64,000 nt of DNA from Ichthyophis bannanicus (Eukaryota; Chordata; Amphibia; Gymnophiona; Ichthyophiidae): positions 189,712,184 to 189,776,183 of the forward strand of contig CM066044.1 in assembly GCA_033557465.1 (NCBI GenBank), in the 5' to 3' direction. Below the pieces are notes generated by a model that was not told where the DNA came from, did no database searches, and saw nothing but the letters and a program-made list of their open reading frames with translations. Positions 55,533 to 64,000 of the stretch are shown here, piece after piece. The position numbers and the translations under genes were made by a program. Every line of letters begins with the position of its first letter. Position 1 is the stretch's first letter.

Positions 55533-55940
55533 CAGTGGGCCCTCAATTTAAAAGGATTTAAACTGGTTCACTGGACCCGTAAACCGGCTAAACCCTGCTC
55601 TGCCCAATATTCAGTGGCATTAACTGTTTAGTGCCACTGAAAATCACCACAGACCGCCATAGACACATGCAGTTTGTTTGGGGCGGTCTGTGGGTGGAGC
55701 TCAGGCAGTCCCAATGCCTATCTGGTTAGTCGTAATATTTAGCCACTAACCAGACAAGCAAACCGCATAAAGATAGGACAGGTCAATGGCTCTCCTAACT
55801 TGATGTGGTTTTTATTATTCAGTTAGTAGCTGAATATGCTGCTACCCGGATAGCAAAGGGATGGGCAGTGAAAGCGGATATTCGGTAATGGAGACTGGCT
55901 CTTTAAAAGCGCTGACTACAGCCCCCGAATATTTATTTCC
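55533..55940. mobile_element. MITE-like element
   Basis: Starts with gtgggccctcaatttaaaagg and ends near cagcccccgaatattta. Inside are caatattcagtggcattaac, tctggttagtcgtaatattta and gctgaatatgctgctacccgg, the vocabulary of the local MITE family. Ends pair poorly. Confidence 0.45.
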
Positions 55941-57219
55941 ACTTCTGTCATCTTTTCTTGTCTCTCAGCCTCTACCTTTATTTCCCTCTTCCCCAGCATC
56001 TTGCTAGCTGAGGGCTTAAGGTGGATAATTCCGATGAGATAGACTTATTCTATGCATCCCTTTCAGCAGTTGTCATCTATTCCTCCACCCCTTCTGCGAC
56101 ATATTCAAGACCCACAAACCCTGACAAGTAGCAGACTCCAGCAGAGATCTTACACTGCAACATATTAACCGAGATGCAAGGCTAGTACTCAAACTATGTC
56201 CTCAGCTTTCCAGAACTAAATTAATAATAAGCTCTGCCAATAATGAAAAAGTGTTTTAATAGCTTCTCAGCAATCTAAAATGTTGCCATAAGTCATAGGA
56301 CAGCCTGGTAAATACTGCAGTCAATCACTGCAAAGCCTCTATGTTTGTCCAGCCTGCTTTTTGCTGATAAGAAGTGTCTGCAGTATTTCCGATTCTTGCA
56401 GATCAGTATGGAAGCTGCTGAAATTATTAGAAATCCGCTTATCATCTTTGCCCTCTGCTTAAAGAGCAACTTTCACACTGAAAAATCAAACATCTTCATT
56501 CACTAACACATTTACTTCTTGTGCATTTATTGCTATTTGTCTTAGCAGTTTGGTTAATTGCTGGTAATGTGTATATTTAAACTGTGAATGATCTCTGCTG
56601 TGTGTTGTCTTCTTTTGCTGTGAAGTTATAATGTGGAATTGTGATGTCACAATCTTTTTCCATGGTAACCAACATCACAACTGTAGGCTTCTGAACAGAT
56701 CATAAGCTCAAGAGAAAACAGTTGGGGGGCAAGGGTGTAAGAGGCAGAGAGAGATTCAGAGAGGGGGGAATATTGTGAGAGGGCAAAAGCAGAAAGAAAT
56801 AAGTGAAGCAGAGAGCAAAGAGAAAAAAAAAGAAAATGCTTATCCTGACACACATTTGCAGCATTATTAAAAAAAAACAAAAAACAACAACCCAAAACTG
56901 TCAGGAAAATAAATTTTTCTAGACAATATTATTTCTTTCTGTATGAAATGCCACAGCATTTCTTAATAAAATTGTAATATTTATAAAGCAGAAGCTAGTT
57001 CAACTGGTTACAGCATCCTCATTTTAAAAAAATGAATAATGCCGTAGTAAAAACAGTGAGGTTATATTATTCATTGTCTGTACTTCGCTGCTACAATATG
57101 ACTTGCTCACGATCACAGAGTCCATCGTTCATTAAAAAAAAAGATTCAGATCATCTCCAATTACCACTTTCTCTCTAAGGATCATGATGGTTACCTTGTC
57201 CTCTCTTTAAAAACACCTA
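55941..57219. other. Non-repetitive stretch with candidate regulatory motifs
   Basis: No transposon is seen from 55990 to 57200 apart from A-rich runs. A CRE-like palindrome and a half X-box sit together near 56640 (listed separately). Confidence 0.35.
56637..56674. promoter_or_regulatory. CRE-like palindrome next to an X-box-like site
   Basis: attgtgatgtcacaat is a palindrome around tgatgtca (ATF/CREB-type half sites), and ccatggtaacc 12 bp downstream resembles an RFX half X-box. Such pairs are used in some promoters. No transcription start is visible. Confidence 0.25.
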
Positions 57220-57744
57220 GGGCCCGATATTCAGCAGCGGCAGCTAGCACGATTATAGCACCTAGCTGTTGCTGCTGAACGCTAAACCCGGATATTCAAT
57301 TCCAGGGCCTATCCACCACCGGGTCAGCCGCGGAAGCAGGAAGCTAACCAGGCAGCAGTGATAATCAGCTGCTGTCCAGTTAGCCTCGGTGGCAATAGTT
57401 AGGCCAGCTTTTGCCACCAAGGGATAACTGGACAGTGGTTGAATACCGCCAGGTACCACGCACAGAATGCCCTGACGTTAACTGGTTAGCATCAGGGTGT
57501 ATAGCAGCGGTACCCATGAATATTCAGCAGCACTGACCGTGTTGGCGCTGCTGAATATTGCATTTAGGAGCATTTACGTGGTTTACAGGTCTGTACACCA
57601 TGTAAATGCTTTTTTTGAATGTTCTTTTTATTAATTATTTCACAGTATACAGCAGAAATAGAAAGAACAATATCAAAGGCGTACATAAAGGATATGGAAA
57701 AACAAGAAATATTAACATAATCCTAATATAAATAAATACAAAAA

Positions 57745-57973
57745 ATACAAAAGATCTGCGCTTCTGAGTAGATTTAGAGAAATCTGGAAAGACCCTAGTA
57801 CTTAAACCAAGAAACAAAGAGTCACGTTTCCGAAAAAACATCTTAAGAAACCAATCCCGATCAGAAATCAAAGCAAAGGTAACAATTAAAGTAGCAGGCG
57901 TTACAATATCACTTAAAGAAGTTTCCAGTAAAGCAGATACATTCAGAGAATCAGCAACCTCAACCCAACTCAA
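57745..57973 (-). pseudogene. HAL1-like ORF1 C-terminal fragment at the chimera 3' end
   Basis: T-P-A-T-L-I-V-T-F-A-L-I-S-D-R-D and V-F-P-D-F-S-K-S-T-Q-K-R-R-S-F align with T-R-A-T-L-V-L-T-L-V-N-F-S-D-K-A and M-F-P-D-V-S-R-H-T-Q-L-R-R-R-S-F of the intact ORF1 at 21081. The last ~45 residues of that domain are missing and UTR-like sequence with tattgttctt follows, as in the intact element's 3' UTR. Confidence 0.7.
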
Positions 57974-57984
57974 TTTTCTTGTAC

Positions 57985-58365
57985 AATTTCTGCTAATGTG
58001 TGGAAGAAGTTAGGATGGTCACAGTTTGGAGCACATAGATTTATTATAACCAGGTGCTTTCATCCAATGACCAGATGAGCTTTAGCCCACCGCCCATCAC
58101 AATCAGCCCTTATAGACAGAACCTGGGACTTTAATTTGCTATTTATTAATATTGCCACCCCATTTTTCTTCCCCATAGCTGGTGAGTGAGCAATCAGCTT
58201 ATAACGATTGGAGGATGATTTTGTGGTTTCCTTGGTAGATAAATGTGTTTCTTAGAAGCAAAACACAGACATAATAATGCTGCAACAGTATATCAATATC
58301 TTTTTCCTCTTTGCAGGGTGCACTATGCCCTTTACATTCAGAGATAAGATTTTAAGGGGGTTCAT
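57985..58365 (-). pseudogene. L1-like ORF2, first ~125 codons (endonuclease)
   Basis: Starts M-N-P-L-K-I-L-S-L-N-V-K-G-I and continues through E-T-H-L-S-T-K-E-T, G-K-K-N-G-V-A-I-L-I and L-V-I-I-N-L-C-A-P-N, the N-terminal endonuclease of L1 proteins including the N and E of its active site. It is cut after about 125 codons and joined to an ORF1-type fragment. At least two internal stops. Confidence 0.7.
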
Positions 58366-58823
58366 AAAGAATGCTGGAATTTAACATACTCTCCAGGGTC
58401 TGGATTAAACTACCCAATTGAAAAGCAGCCCACGTAATGATCTTATCCCTGCCTTGTCCGCAGCGCATCAACCTAACCCTCCCAAGGAGGAGCAATAAGA
58501 TTGGGTGAGACAGCGGAAGAAAGAACAAGATGGCAGCTGCATGACCCTAAAATCTTTTAACATATAACAAGATTTGCCTAGGCGCTGTGTTATCATAAGA
58601 GACTATATATACACCCATTGCTCTCATGCATGTAATTTCCTTTAAGGTCTATCAATACAGTTAAACTTCCCAACATATTGATTTACTTACATAACAGAGA
58701 CTGGACCAATATATACAACTTTTCTTAGTAGAATCGGCAGAGGAAACCAATTTTCCTCCTTGTGCAGCTTTGTAAACTGCCGGAGCATTTGCACTGACTT
58801 ATAAATGTCCTTAAGTTCTAAAT

Positions 58824-59687
58824 CTAAGACGTACTTTCCTCATGCATTTTTAATGCTTCCTGATCTTCGAGGAACTGCAGCAGCCCACTAGGATCCTCAA
58901 AGGTTTTAGTGCGATTGTCAGAAGTTACCTTGAACCTTGCTGGGTAAAAAAGTCCGTACCTCGCCTGTAACTGTTGAAGTCGGGGCCTCAACTCTAGAAA
59001 TTTCTTCTTTTTTTCCATCGTTACTTTGCTGAGGTCTGGGAAAAATGAAATTCTATGACCTTCGTACATCATCGACGGTGACGCCCTTGCTGCAGCCATT
59101 ATTTGCATGGCCTGATGGTGTCGTAGCAGACAGAAGATTAGCGGCCTTGGTTTTCGATTTTGCCCTCCAGTATGAGCAGGTATTCTATGAGCCCGCTCTA
59201 TCTCTAGCGGTTTACTGAAACTTACTCGAAGCAGCTTAGGTATTAGCTTTTCCAGGAAGCCGATTGCATCAGAGCCTTCTGCTCCCTCTGGGACTCCTAC
59301 TAGTCTGATGTTCTTTCTACGAGATCTGTTACTGAAGTCCTCTAAATTCGCCTACAAGAAGTCCACCTTTTTAAGGGCCTTGGTTAATTTCCTTATGTGT
59401 TCCTCGTGGGTTGCGACCGCGGCGTTCACCCTTTCCACACGGCTTGTTAAACCACTCATTTGCACCTTAATCTCTTGCATACCTACTTGCATCTGAGTCA
59501 GAGCCTCTCCATTCACAGAGACAGGCACTCTCACTGATTGGATCTCCAATAGCAGCTCTCACATCCCCTTGTCGGAATCCCGAACCGCGGCCATCTTAAG
59601 AGGGGAAGGAGGATCCTGTTTGGCACGTTTGGAGCCCAAGTTTCCACTCGTTGAAAACTCTAATTTGGTTTGTTTACCGGCTGCCAT
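58824..59687 (-). pseudogene. L1-like ORF1 of the chimeric insertion
   Basis: The start M-A-A-G-K-Q-T-K-L-E-F is at 59687. A coiled-coil region follows (59549-59352: M-Q-E-I-K-V-Q-M-S-G-L-T-S-R-V-E-R-V), with a stop just before it. The C-terminal domain (59108-58824) has F-F-P-D-L-S-K-V-T-M and Y-P-A-R-F-K-V, as in conventional L1/Tx1-type ORF1 proteins. It is clearly different from the HAL1-like ORF1. Several frame breaks. Confidence 0.7.
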
Positions 59688-59861
59688 CCTTACATGCTGA
59701 TCCTATCTCTTATGTTGAAGTTAGCTGTACCAATTCTTCTCCGTTCTAGGCAAATAATTACAGGAATCCTTTCGGGTCTGCAGGAGCGATCTCCTATGCG
59801 GCCATCTCGTTTCACCGCTGGCTCCGCCACCATGTAAATGCTTTTGAATATATCGAACCCC

Positions 59862-61168
59862 TAGTGACTAAAGTCCTCAAACTATCATACATGCCTTTTT
59901 CCTGCTCCATTGTTTACTCTTTTGGATCTTATTCCTAGGTTTCCTTAGCTTTCTTTAAAATTCCAAAATCCACTTCTTATTTTAGTTACATTTTTCGAAA
60001 AGTGAGAGCACTTAATGTTGAAACTGTTTACATCTGTCAGTTCATCCGTATACATGGGCTCTCAACAAATATATGACTGCCCATTCACATATTCTTAGTT
60101 ATGTGGCCATGCATGCTAGCCAGGGCAGGATGAGGGACCCCAGTCCATCCACAGAATTTGTCCTGGTCCTCAAGGCAGTGACATCATGCTTCCCATCCAG
60201 CCACCACCTCTGATGAATGCTCTGGGTCATATAGCAATGGCAAAGGTATTTCCTTTTCTGTTTTAATTATGCAGTTCTATTTCTAATTTTAATAGTATTG
60301 TAAACTGTTTGCTATTTGAAAGCCGGTGTATAAGAACCTAATAACCATAAACCATGCAATGCACACTAGGCCACAATTTTTCTTACTTAGTTTAGTTTAG
60401 TTTTTTTTTTATCATTTATGGAATTTTTTATTTTGTTTGGGTGGGCTTTTTTGTTTCAGGGGCAATGTGGTCAATAGCACGCAGTATTGCACAGGAGTGT
60501 GTATTATTTCTCAATATTTCACACTATTGAGCAACAGCGTCCACTAGTGACTCAAGAAAAACAAAAAATGTGGGCATTTTTCCTGTGATTTGGGGTAAAA
60601 AATGCCCTACCATGCACTTCATTCTGTCACCACCTCTGAAGATTGCCTTGATCCTAGAGGAGGGGGAGGTGCCATGGGATCCAATCAGCTATTAAAGATA
60701 ATGGACTCTGGAGGAGCAGGAGTCATCTATAGCTTCACTGTCCCTCTGTCTACCAGATCCATGGCACTGTGAGGTGAGCTCATTTGTTTTGGGTCATGGG
60801 AAGGAAATTCACGTAAATATAAGCCTAGCTTGCACTTTACAACCTGTATTTTTTAACTTTCTTTTTTCTAGTCAGTGATCAGATATATTCAGAAAATTGA
60901 TCACAGCAGATATGAAACAGAGAAAATAAAAAGGATAAATCATTATTCATAATGTGATACATCAATTCCTATACTTAACGGAGTACTCACAAATAAAAAA
61001 CATTCTTAAAGGTAATGTACATTAACTAGTCTTAAATCTGACTACAAAGTCAGCTGGCCTGTCATCTGCTTATAGCAAGAGAGCAAAGATATAGGAAGAA
61101 TAGCAAGATCACCGGCAGGCTTATCCAAAACTAAACAGTTTAACGAACTGCGTTCTAGAAAGACAAAA
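59862..61168. other. Mostly unassigned; old L2-like tail at 60255-60344
   Basis: Apart from a weak L2-like tail (taaactgtttgctatttgaaagccggtgtataagaacc), I see no feature. Confidence 0.35.
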
Positions 61169-61502
61169 GGCCCAATATTCAGAATGATTAATGCGGTTAG
61201 TGCATTGGGCCATTCTTGAGGCGGAATGGAGGCTCGAGAATAACCGAGCAGTAGCGATATTTAGCCGCTGCCCGATTATCCCTAAGCGGGCACCTTAAAG
61301 ACCGGTCTAACTTTTGCCACAAAAGTTAATCAGGCAGCGGATGAATATTGCTGCTGCCCAATTAGCTTTGCTGCTATCTGGCCAACCCAGATATTCAGTG
61401 CTGGTGGCCAGATATAGCTCTCGCATTAAATATCCAGATCTTCAGGTCAGCGGCGATGGCTAGCTGCTTTACAAGGGCTAGCCACCGCTGCTGAATATCC
61501 CC
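61169..61502. mobile_element. MITE-like element, 334 bp
   Basis: Starts ggcccaatattcag and ends ctgctgaatatcccc. Internal segments gcagcggatgaatattgctgctgcccaatt and cagatattcagtgctgg belong to the same family as 57220 and 25933. Confidence 0.6.
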
Positions 61503-62099
61503 TGCAAATCTTTTATTCTATTTAGTTATACAATTTGCGGAAATTTTAAGAAAATAATCTGTTTAAATAGCTGGCAATGTGTTAGCACAGTCGAAGCAGA
61601 ATCAGTTTACAATACTCACAACAATTCAAGGTCAGAATATTCAGGTTCAATTCCACAGATAGAAGCTATGAACAAGGAGCTGTTCCCAAAGATCTTTATG
61701 CAATTTCCATGGTCCAATCTGGATCCTTAGGAACAGCGCTCCCCGTGCTTGCATCAGACTAAATACAAAGGACTTATCAGTTAGCAGGATCTGCTAGCTG
61801 AAATTAGAGAAGATAACAAATTTAGCAACAAAATAATAATGAGTTCCATTAACTCCAAATTGACTCAGTAAATGTCAAATCAGGGCATGCTAGAAAGGTC
61901 AAGTTCCTAGATGAAATAGGAAATGAGAAGAGGGGAAGCCGTTTTAGATTAACTTTTGGTGGGACACAGGATTTGCTGAGAAGTAATGATGTTAGGCCAT
62001 GTGGCAATAGTGATCATCCTAAATGACAACAGATAAAGACCAGCATGGTCCATCTAGTCTGACCAGTAAGGTGGCCAGAATTGCAGAGTTGCACCCGCC
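61503..62099. other. No recognisable feature
   Basis: About 600 bp, no gene or element that I can support. A gacaacagataaagaccagcatggtccatctagtctg segment at 62024 resembles the end of a CR1 subfamily in minus orientation. Confidence 0.35.
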
Positions 62100-62940
62100 G
62101 CTCTTCTTCTTTCTTTATTAATGGTTCTGGATCATAAGTACAGGTTGAAACGACTGTTAATCCATGTGATCTTTATCATATAAAAACTCTGTATATTCTT
62201 TCCACCTTTTCTTGATCTTCTCAGTATCATTCAACATAGATCCTTGAGCATCTTGTAACGCTCCAATTTGAGGCTGGAATTCTTTCTTTAACTCTCGTAG
62301 CTTTAGGAAAACCGATCTTGTTCTTCCTCTAATGGTTTGTGCTTCTAATTCCTTGCATGCATCATTGTAGTAGTACTTCTTGTCTTGTCTTGCTGCACGT
62401 TGGAAATCTCTGTTGGGTTCTGCCATTGCCTCTCTTTCTCCTCTCACTTTAGCTTCTCTGCATTTCTAGGCTATTTTCAGAGTTTCTTTGGTCATCCATT
62501 TTGGACATTTTTTTTTTCACCTTTCTCGCTTTCTTCCAACACTACTTTCTTGATATCATCCCATAACTCTTCTGGAGCTCTGTCATTTCTATCTAAAGCA
62601 GCAAATCGATTTCTCAGGCAGTCTTTAAATTCCAGTGGTATATTCTCAAGGTCATATTTTGCTGCATTCATGAGTGGTTTGCTCTTTTTCAATTTTAGTT
62701 TGAGTTTGCATACTAGTAGTTGGTGATCTGTACCCCAGTCAGCTCCAGGTTTTGTCTTTGTTGATGTTATAGAGCTTTTCCATCGTTGACTTCCACAGAT
62801 GTAGTCAATTTGATTTTTGTACAATCCATTGGGTGAAGTCCAAGTGTTCAGTCACCGCTTGTATTTCTTGAAGAAGGTGTTTGAGATGAATAGATAGTTG
62901 GTCTTGCAGAATTCTATCAGTCTTTCTCCAACTCATTATT
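62100..62940 (-). mobile_element. RTE (BovB-like) LINE fragment, endonuclease to RT linker
   Basis: The minus-strand frames 62824-62492 and 62447-62157 read Q-I-D-Y-I-C-G-S-Q-R-W, then K-P-G-A-D-W-G-T-D-H-Q-L-L-V, the end of an apurinic-type endonuclease with its D-H motif, and K-K-Y-Y-Y-N-D-A-C-K-E-L-E ... I-K-K-R-W-K-E-Y-T-E-F-L-Y, the linker before the polymerase. A frameshift near 62470 separates them. It is the complementary half to the 4692-5690 fragment. Confidence 0.75.
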
Positions 62941-62959
62941 GCTTTTAAAACAAGATTGG

Positions 62960-63127
62960 TGTGATCAACCTTTTACTTTGACTGGCTTATTGGATCCTTC
63001 CTTTTCTTTTACTGTCCATTTACTATTATTAAATTGAGTTATTTTATATCTAATGTATTTTGTGTTTAATTTATGCACTGTAAACAGCTCTGCTCCCTCG
63101 AAAGACAGTATATAAAGTTTTAAATAA
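62960..63127 (+). mobile_element. L2-like LINE 3' tail remnant
   Basis: Ends with actgtaaacagctctgctccc ... gacagtatataaagttttaaataaacc, a diverged version of the terminal stem-loop and tail seen at 660-739. Confidence 0.5.
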
Positions 63128-63349
63128 ACCTTAAACCTATGTTTTATTTATATTTAAGCAACAGCTTATTTTGCATTAACCCAGTGAAGGAAACATAACT
63201 CTTGAGAGCTAATCACAGAAGTATTTAGCTAACAAAACTGAATCACCTACAATTTATTTCTGCATTTATTTAACTAATAACTGAATTTTTTTGCTAGCAC
63301 TGAAGCTTTGCTTTCTTTTGTGTCTATAAAGTTAGAGGTCATTCAATAA

Positions 63350-63962
63350 GGGCCCGATTCTGTTCCACACATAGATCCCTTCTGTGCATCCAATCTGAAC
63401 CGGATGCATAGATGGGATCATGATTCTGATCCCACGGGGCACGTCTAGCCCCACGGTATCAGAATTGCGAACAGTCACGTATGTGCAGGTCAGGACTGCG
63501 AGTCAGTCTGGCCTGCATGTACACGAAAAGCCCGGCTAACTCAGTCAAGGCTTTTAGGTGGAGCCACGGCGCCATGGCATCCGGTTGCCATGGCATCACG
63601 GCTCCATTTAAAAGCTGCGATGCCAGCCGCTGGCAAAATCTGCCTATTCCCCGAAGCCTGGCCCCCCTCCCCCATTCGCACCCTGGGCACAGCAAAAAAA
63701 AAAAAAACATCCAGGGAAGTTATTCCACCTCAGAGGTGGAATAACTTCTCAGCACATGTCGCTGGCCCTGTACGTCCAGGGCCAGCGACCGCCTACTGCC
63801 CACCCAGACTCCGCCCCAGAACCACCCATTCCCTGCCACGTCTAATTTCCCCATACAACTGGCGGGGAAGTTAGTCGGGGGGGCAGGAGCCAGCACGAAT
63901 AGCGGGGATGGACATCCCGTCGGGCCATCCATCCTCGCTATTTGTAGCACAGAATAACCCCC
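63350..63962. mobile_element. Hairpin-rich MITE with TAA duplication, 613 bp
   Basis: Ends gggcccgattctgttccaca and, inverted, gggggttattctgtgctaca are flanked by TAA on both sides (63347-63349, 63963-63965), as made by PIF/Harbinger-type transposases. Inside are an A14 run (about 63693) and two strong hairpins, 63717-63747 and 63758-63789. No transposase. Confidence 0.7.
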
Positions 63963-64000
63963 TAAATGTTAAATGTATTCAAAATCTATGTCTACTATAC

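Larger units (their letters stand above)
57614..59827 (-). mobile_element. Chimeric L1-like insertion: L1 5' part joined to an ORF1-only 3' end
   Basis: The 18-bp sequence caccatgtaaatgctttt flanks the insertion (57596-57613 and 59828-59845), so it went in as one piece. On the minus strand it has an L1 5' UTR, an L1 ORF1 (59687-58824), the start of ORF2 (58365 to about 57985), and then, in the same orientation, a C-terminal ORF1 fragment of the other, HAL1-like type (57973-57745) with a short 3' UTR. Template switching during reverse transcription, or a deleted recombinant, would explain this. Confidence 0.75.
57220..59861. mobile_element. MITE split by an L1-like insertion
   Basis: The left end gggcccgatattcagcag and the right end, inverted ggggttcgatatattca, are terminal repeats. 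Removing the insertion at 57614-59845 leaves an element of about 410 bp with internal gctgaatat/atattcagc repeats. The split proves the MITE is older than the L1-like insertion. Confidence 0.65.

Overview
The window is vertebrate nuclear DNA with no host-gene exon that I can recognise. It is a dense palimpsest of transposable elements: CR1 and L2 LINEs, RTE (BovB-like) and L1-like LINEs, DIRS tyrosine-recombinase retrotransposons, tRNA-derived SINEs, hAT transposons and many short inverted-repeat elements. Co-existence of DIRS, CR1, L2, RTE, L1-like and hAT families fits an amphibian; a caecilian is my best guess, and this is inference. Long reading frames here belong to elements or to repeats, not to cellular genes.

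Layout. 1-4690: 3' end of an L2-like LINE against a decayed minus-strand DIRS element. 4692-7315: RTE, CR1 and R2/R4-like remnants. 7818-8940: a 45-bp minisatellite. 11296-13712: a CR1 split by a second CR1 on the other strand. 15407-15881: a non-autonomous hAT with an exact 8-bp target duplication. 17918-18721: twelve copies of a 67-bp unit. 20741-22526: a complete ORF1-only L1-like element. 26760-30919: a second DIRS carrying recombinase, RT and gag remnants, interrupted by an L2 tail. 30920-38440: SINEs, L2 and CR1 tails and inverted-repeat elements. 40397-42821: a hAT foldback and a second ORF1-only L1-like copy. 44389-46790: an L2 5' part split by a CR1 tail, a tRNA-Pro SINE and a DNA element. 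47411-51377: a hAT foldback and a near-complete hAT with its transposase. 57220-59861: an inverted-repeat element hosting a chimeric L1-like insertion. 62100-63962: RTE, an L2-like tail and a hairpin-rich element.

The most interesting material is a family of L1-like elements that carry ORF1 but no ORF2, analogous to mammalian HAL1. One copy is intact, with a 391-codon ORF, tandem 128-bp units at its 5' end, a poly(A) tail and target duplications. A second copy is decayed. A third insertion joins a conventional L1 5' end, ORF1 and the start of ORF2 to the 3' end of the ORF1-only family. These would depend on an ORF2 protein supplied in trans. A second theme is parasitism at RNA 3' ends: L2 LINEs and tRNA-derived SINEs here share a terminal stem-loop whose two arms have co-varied between copies, and a tRNA-Pro-headed SINE carries a CR1-like 3' tail.

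Stretches with nothing recognisable (for example 22543-25932) are marked as such.
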